Part shown: positions 6,777-9,142 of the stretch, piece after piece
How the letters are laid out: every line of letters begins with the position of its first letter
Position numbering within the stretch: the stretch's first letter is position 1
DNA from: an uncultured Eubacteriales bacterium
GTDB lineage: Bacteria > Bacillota > Clostridia > UBA1381 > UMGS1253
Length of the DNA stretch: 9,142 nt
Assembly (NCBI GenBank): GCA_900550065.1
Contig: URQR01000076.1
Coordinates: 1-9,142 of the forward strand
Reading direction: 5' to 3'
Made by a program: the position numbers and the translations under genes
The notes under the pieces: generated by a model
Told to the model about the DNA's origin: nothing
What the model saw: the letters and a program-made list of their open reading frames with translations, nothing else
The model's database searches: none

Positions 6777-7127
6777 ATGAAACTGTCGAAAATCAAACAG
6801 CTTTTGGAAGCGAAGGTAAAAACAAAAAAGGAGGCCGGCGATATTGAAATCAAAAGTGCATGCGGCAGCGACCTGATGAGCGATGTACTGGCGTATGTAA
6901 AAGAGCAGGGCATACTGCTGACCGGACTTGTCAACCCGCAGGTGATCCGTACAGCAGAAATGATGGATATTCGCGTCATTGTTTTTGTGCGGGGGAAAGA
7001 GCCAGACGAGGATATGATACAGCTTGCAGACCAAAAAGATATTGTGCTTATGACAACGGCGCGGGCGATGTATGTGGCCTGCGGCCTTTTGTATGCAAAC
7101 GGCCTTGTCCCGGACAACCGGGTATAA
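6777..7127 (+). CDS. DRTGG-domain-like small protein, first copy
   Basis: A 116-residue soluble protein resembling DRTGG-domain proteins encoded near clostridial [FeFe] hydrogenase genes; its biochemical role is unknown. Its N-terminal half (MKLSKIKQLLEAK, then CGSDLMSDVL at 29-38) aligns without gaps to the truncated gene at the right edge of the window, including Asp32-Leu33 and Ser35. The second half has the alternating hydrophobic and polar pattern of an alpha/beta fold (IRVIVFVRGKEPDEDMIQLA). The ATG at 6777 was chosen because GAGGTG at 6766-6771 is well placed; an in-frame ATG at 6759 lacks a comparable site. It is the first gene of the operon, 12 bases before the ATPase gene. A regulatory or ligand-binding role is inferred. 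Confidence 0.8.
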   Translation: MKLSKIKQLLEAKVKTKKEAGDIEIKSACGSDLMSDVLAYVKEQGILLTGLVNPQVIRTAEMMDIRVIVFVRGKEPDEDMIQLADQKDIVLMTTARAMYVACGLLYANGLVPDNRV

Positions 7128-7139
7128 GGGGGATAGGAA

Positions 7140-7571
7140 ATGGAAAATGCAATTCAGCTGCATTATGACGTCGCAGGAGGCGACTTTGTTGAAGCGGGAA
7201 CGGCATCAGGTAATGTAAAAAAGGTGCTCAGCCAGATCGGGATTGACCCCGCGGCAATTCGGCGGGCGGCAATTGCCATGTATGAGGGCGAGATTAATAT
7301 GGTTATCCATGCAAACGGCGGGACAGCCGACGTAGAGGTCACAAAGGACTATATCCAAATCGTGCTGCGTGACAGCGGGCCGGGGATTAAGGACATCAGC
7401 CTCGCTATGCAGGCGGGTTACTCTACCGCTTCGCAGGCGGCGCGCGACATGGGGTTCGGCGCGGGCATGGGCCTGCCGAACATGAAGAGCTATACCGACG
7501 AGATGGAGCTTGAAAGTGAAGTCGGCGTCGGTACAACGGTAAGAATGAAAATCAATTTAGAGCAAGCCTGA
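7140..7571 (+). CDS. GHKL ATP-binding protein, anti-sigma regulatory factor-like
   Basis: A stand-alone histidine-kinase-type ATPase domain of 143 residues, resembling RsbT, RsbW and SpoIIAB serine kinases. The N-box is EGEINMVIHAN, with Glu49 and Asn53 placed to bind magnesium-ATP. The G1 box is DSGPGI at 78-83, and the G2 box with the ATP lid end is GFGAGMGLPNMK at 105-116; GTTV near the C-terminus closes the fold. It has no sensor, dimerisation or phospho-accepting histidine domain, so it would act on a partner protein. No STAS-domain anti-anti-sigma factor, the usual target, is seen in the window. AAGGGGG at 7126-7132 is the ribosome binding site and overlaps the previous stop codon. The gene is probably translated with its neighbours. 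Protein kinase activity is inferred from the family. Confidence 0.88.
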   Translation: MENAIQLHYDVAGGDFVEAGTASGNVKKVLSQIGIDPAAIRRAAIAMYEGEINMVIHANGGTADVEVTKDYIQIVLRDSGPGIKDISLAMQAGYSTASQAARDMGFGAGMGLPNMKSYTDEMELESEVGVGTTVRMKINLEQA

Positions 7572-7586
7572 GAAAGCAAAGGCGGT

Positions 7587-7593
7587 GAAGGGG
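7587..7593 (+). promoter_or_regulatory. Ribosome binding site for the TTG start of the hydrogenase-like gene
   Basis: GAAGGGG lies 4 bases before the TTG at 7598. The spacing is short, but no other in-frame start precedes the first iron-sulfur motif, and the N-terminus fits the family. Confidence 0.55.
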
Positions 7594-7597
7594 TATC

Positions 7598-8911
7598 TTG
7601 GAACAGACATATTTTCATTCGGTTACACTTGATAAGGAAAAATGTATGGGCTGTATCAACTGCATTAAGCGCTGTCCTACAGAGGCAATCCGCGTCCGCA
7701 ACGGTAAGGCGCGTATTATTAAGGAACGGTGCATTGACTGCGGTGAATGTATCCGCGTCTGTCCGTACCACGCAAAAAAGGCAGTGACAGACCCATTTGA
7801 CAAAATATACGACTATAAGTATAGGATTGCGCTGCCCGCGCCGAGCTTGTACGGGCAGTTTAATCAGTTGGATGATATCAATATTGTATTAAACGGCTTA
7901 AAGCGGATTGGCTTTGACAGCGTATATGAGGTGGCGCGCGCGGCGGAAATTGTTACGATTGCGTCAAAGGATTTGATGTATCAAAAAAAGCTTCACTATC
8001 CTGTTATCTCGTCGGCTTGCCCAGCGGTAGTACGTCTGATTCGTGTCCGGTTTCCGAGCCTGATTAAAAATTTGCTGCCGCTTCTATCCCCGATGGATGT
8101 TGCGGCAAAGCTTGCAAAAAAAGAGGCGCAGGAAAAGACAGGGTTGCCGCTGCACCAAATCGGCGCGTTTTTTATTACGCCGTGTGCGGCGAAGGTAACG
8201 GTGACAAAAGACCCGATTGGGCAGGAAAAATCGTTTGTCGACGGCGCAATCTCTATGTCAGATATCTATATGAAGCTTGTTCCGGTCATGAATAAGCTTG
8301 AAGTGACGGAAAATCTTGTGCGTTCGGGGCTAAAGGGCGTTGGCTGGGCGAATAGCGGCGGTGAGGCGTATGCGCTCGGTAAGGATGAGTACATAGCGGT
8401 CGATGGAATCGACAACGTAATCAAGGTACTTGAAGCCTTGGAGGACGAGCAGCTTCCGAACATTAAGTTCGTCGAGGCGGGCGCATGTATCGGCGGCTGT
8501 GTCGGCGGGCCGCTCGCGGTCGAGAACGGATTTGTGGCGGAAACGAAGATTAAGCTCCTCACGAAACGGCTTACGAGCTACGAAATGGAAAAGGAATTTC
8601 CGTGTATTGGGATAGATGACGTTAGCTTCAGCAAAAAGATTGAGTATTTGCCGGTCATGAAGCTGGATAACGATATTATTGAGGCGATGAAAAAGATGGA
8701 TCGGCTCGAAACGATTTACGACTCGTTGCCGAAAATTGACTGTGGAAGCTGCGGCGCGCCGTCGTGCCGCGCGCTGGCAGAGGATGTTGTACGCGGTTTC
8801 GGCAAGGAAATGGATTGTGTGCATAAGCTGCGCGAACGTGTATTCAATTTAGCGAAGGAAATGGTCGATATACAGGAGAATATTAGCGCATTTGATAAAA
8901 AGGAAAAATAG
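7598..8911 (+). CDS. Sensory-type [FeFe]-hydrogenase-like iron-sulfur protein
   Basis: A 437-residue protein with three parts. The N-terminal ferredoxin domain has two [4Fe-4S] motifs (Cys16/19/22/26 and Cys45/48/51/55). The H-cluster domain keeps all four ligands of its cubane: Cys141 in SSACPAVV, Cys196 in TPCAAK, and Cys297 and Cys301 in EAGACIGGCVGG. A C-terminal FeS domain has CGSCGAPSC, with Cys382, 385, 390 and 407. In catalytic enzymes the first motif is TSCCP, where the first Cys passes protons to the active site; here it is Ala140. The methionines of motifs L2 (MPC) and L3 (EVMAC) are replaced by Thr194 and Gly295, while Lys199 is kept. These changes match sensory (group D-like) hydrogenases, so hydrogen sensing is more likely than fast turnover. 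There is no PAS or kinase domain; the adjacent GHKL ATPase may relay the signal. Confidence 0.9.
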   Translation: MEQTYFHSVTLDKEKCMGCINCIKRCPTEAIRVRNGKARIIKERCIDCGECIRVCPYHAKKAVTDPFDKIYDYKYRIALPAPSLYGQFNQLDDINIVLNGLKRIGFDSVYEVARAAEIVTIASKDLMYQKKLHYPVISSACPAVVRLIRVRFPSLIKNLLPLLSPMDVAAKLAKKEAQEKTGLPLHQIGAFFITPCAAKVTVTKDPIGQEKSFVDGAISMSDIYMKLVPVMNKLEVTENLVRSGLKGVGWANSGGEAYALGKDEYIAVDGIDNVIKVLEALEDEQLPNIKFVEAGACIGGCVGGPLAVENGFVAETKIKLLTKRLTSYEMEKEFPCIGIDDVSFSKKIEYLPVMKLDNDIIEAMKKMDRLETIYDSLPKIDCGSCGAPSCRALAEDVVRGFGKEMDCVHKLRERVFNLAKEMVDIQENISAFDKKEK

Positions 8912-8922
8912 GGGATGAGCGG

Positions 8923-9142
8923 ATGAAAGTAAAAGAATTAGTTGAGCTGCTTCGCCTAAAGCCGCTGACACAAGGAGCAGATTTAGAGCGGCAGCTGCAT
9001 GGGTGCTATATTTGCGACCTGCTCAGCTATGTGATGAGCCACGCGTCAAAGGACAATATCTGGATTACGGTGCAGACGAATATTAATGTTGTGGCGGTTG
9101 CGTCGCTGACAGAGGTCGGGTGTGTGATCATACCGGAAAATA
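8923..9142 (+). CDS. DRTGG-domain-like protein, second copy (cut by window edge)
   Basis: The first 73 codons of a small protein paralogous to the first gene of this operon. It opens MKVKELVELLRLKPLT and has CYICDLLSYVM at 28-38, then IWITVQTNINVVAVASL, typical of hydrogenase-associated DRTGG proteins. Cys28 and Cys31 are present where the first copy has only Cys29. The ATG at 8923 follows the previous stop codon by 11 bases, with GGGG at 8911-8914 as ribosome binding site; an ATG at 8915 is in another frame and stops at once. The rest lies beyond the window. In related genomes such a gene is followed by a PHP-domain phosphoesterase and bifurcating hydrogenase subunits (recalled, not seen here). 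Confidence 0.85.
   Translation, partial: MKVKELVELLRLKPLTQGADLERQLHGCYICDLLSYVMSHASKDNIWITVQTNINVVAVASLTEVGCVIIPEN

Noticed and set aside
6642..7168. Minus- and plus-strand frames overlapping the first DRTGG-like gene
   Set aside because: No family resemblance and no start signals. The plus-strand one at 6860-7168 runs across the junction of two real genes in another frame.
8266..8824. Open frames overlapping the 3' half of the hydrogenase-like gene
   Set aside because: The iron-sulfur motifs of the real frame span this whole stretch; the other frames are by-products of codon bias.
1..9142. CRISPR array, insertion sequence, tRNA or rRNA
   Set aside because: There is no regularly spaced long repeat, transposase, terminal inverted repeat pair or structured RNA sequence.

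Overview
The window looks like chromosomal DNA from a low-to-mid GC Firmicute of the class Clostridia, possibly the Oscillospirales side. The indications are AAGGAGG-type ribosome binding sites, TTG starts, sigma-A promoters with 17-bp spacers, a rearranged PstS lipoprotein of a kind I recall from gut clostridia, and a gene set linked to [FeFe] hydrogenase. The class is fairly secure; anything finer is inference. There is no tRNA, rRNA, CRISPR array, insertion sequence or phage gene, and no stretch over 300 bases lacks a gene.

Left part (1-1750, minus strand): the start of a phosphate uptake (pst) operon. The lipoprotein pstS is followed by the permease gene pstC, which runs off the left edge. 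A strong stem-loop lies between them, and phased TGTAAAA repeats upstream of pstS look like PhoB/PhoP boxes. The two lobes of PstS are in reverse order compared with the usual family arrangement, as in a circular permutation.

Middle (1770-5494, plus strand): three housekeeping genes. ychF encodes a GTPase-fold ATPase and has a near-consensus promoter divergent from pstS. birA encodes a biotin-protein ligase and repressor with a TTG start. A gltA-like gene encodes a citrate synthase. A hairpin follows ychF, and a strong bidirectional terminator lies between the citrate synthase gene and the convergent gene.

Next (5497-6629, minus strand): a multi-spanning membrane protein of the LPG-synthase TM / UPF0104 flippase-like family, with its own promoter.

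Right part (6676-9142, plus strand): an operon divergent from the membrane protein gene. It encodes a DRTGG-like small protein, a stand-alone GHKL ATPase resembling anti-sigma factor kinases, and an [FeFe]-hydrogenase-like protein that keeps its H-cluster ligands but has lost the proton-relay cysteine. A second DRTGG-like protein is cut by the right edge. The promoter overlaps a near-consensus Fur box. I infer a hydrogen- or redox-sensing module, possibly iron-regulated. In related bacteria such genes sit upstream of the electron-bifurcating hydrogenase genes, which would lie to the right of this window.
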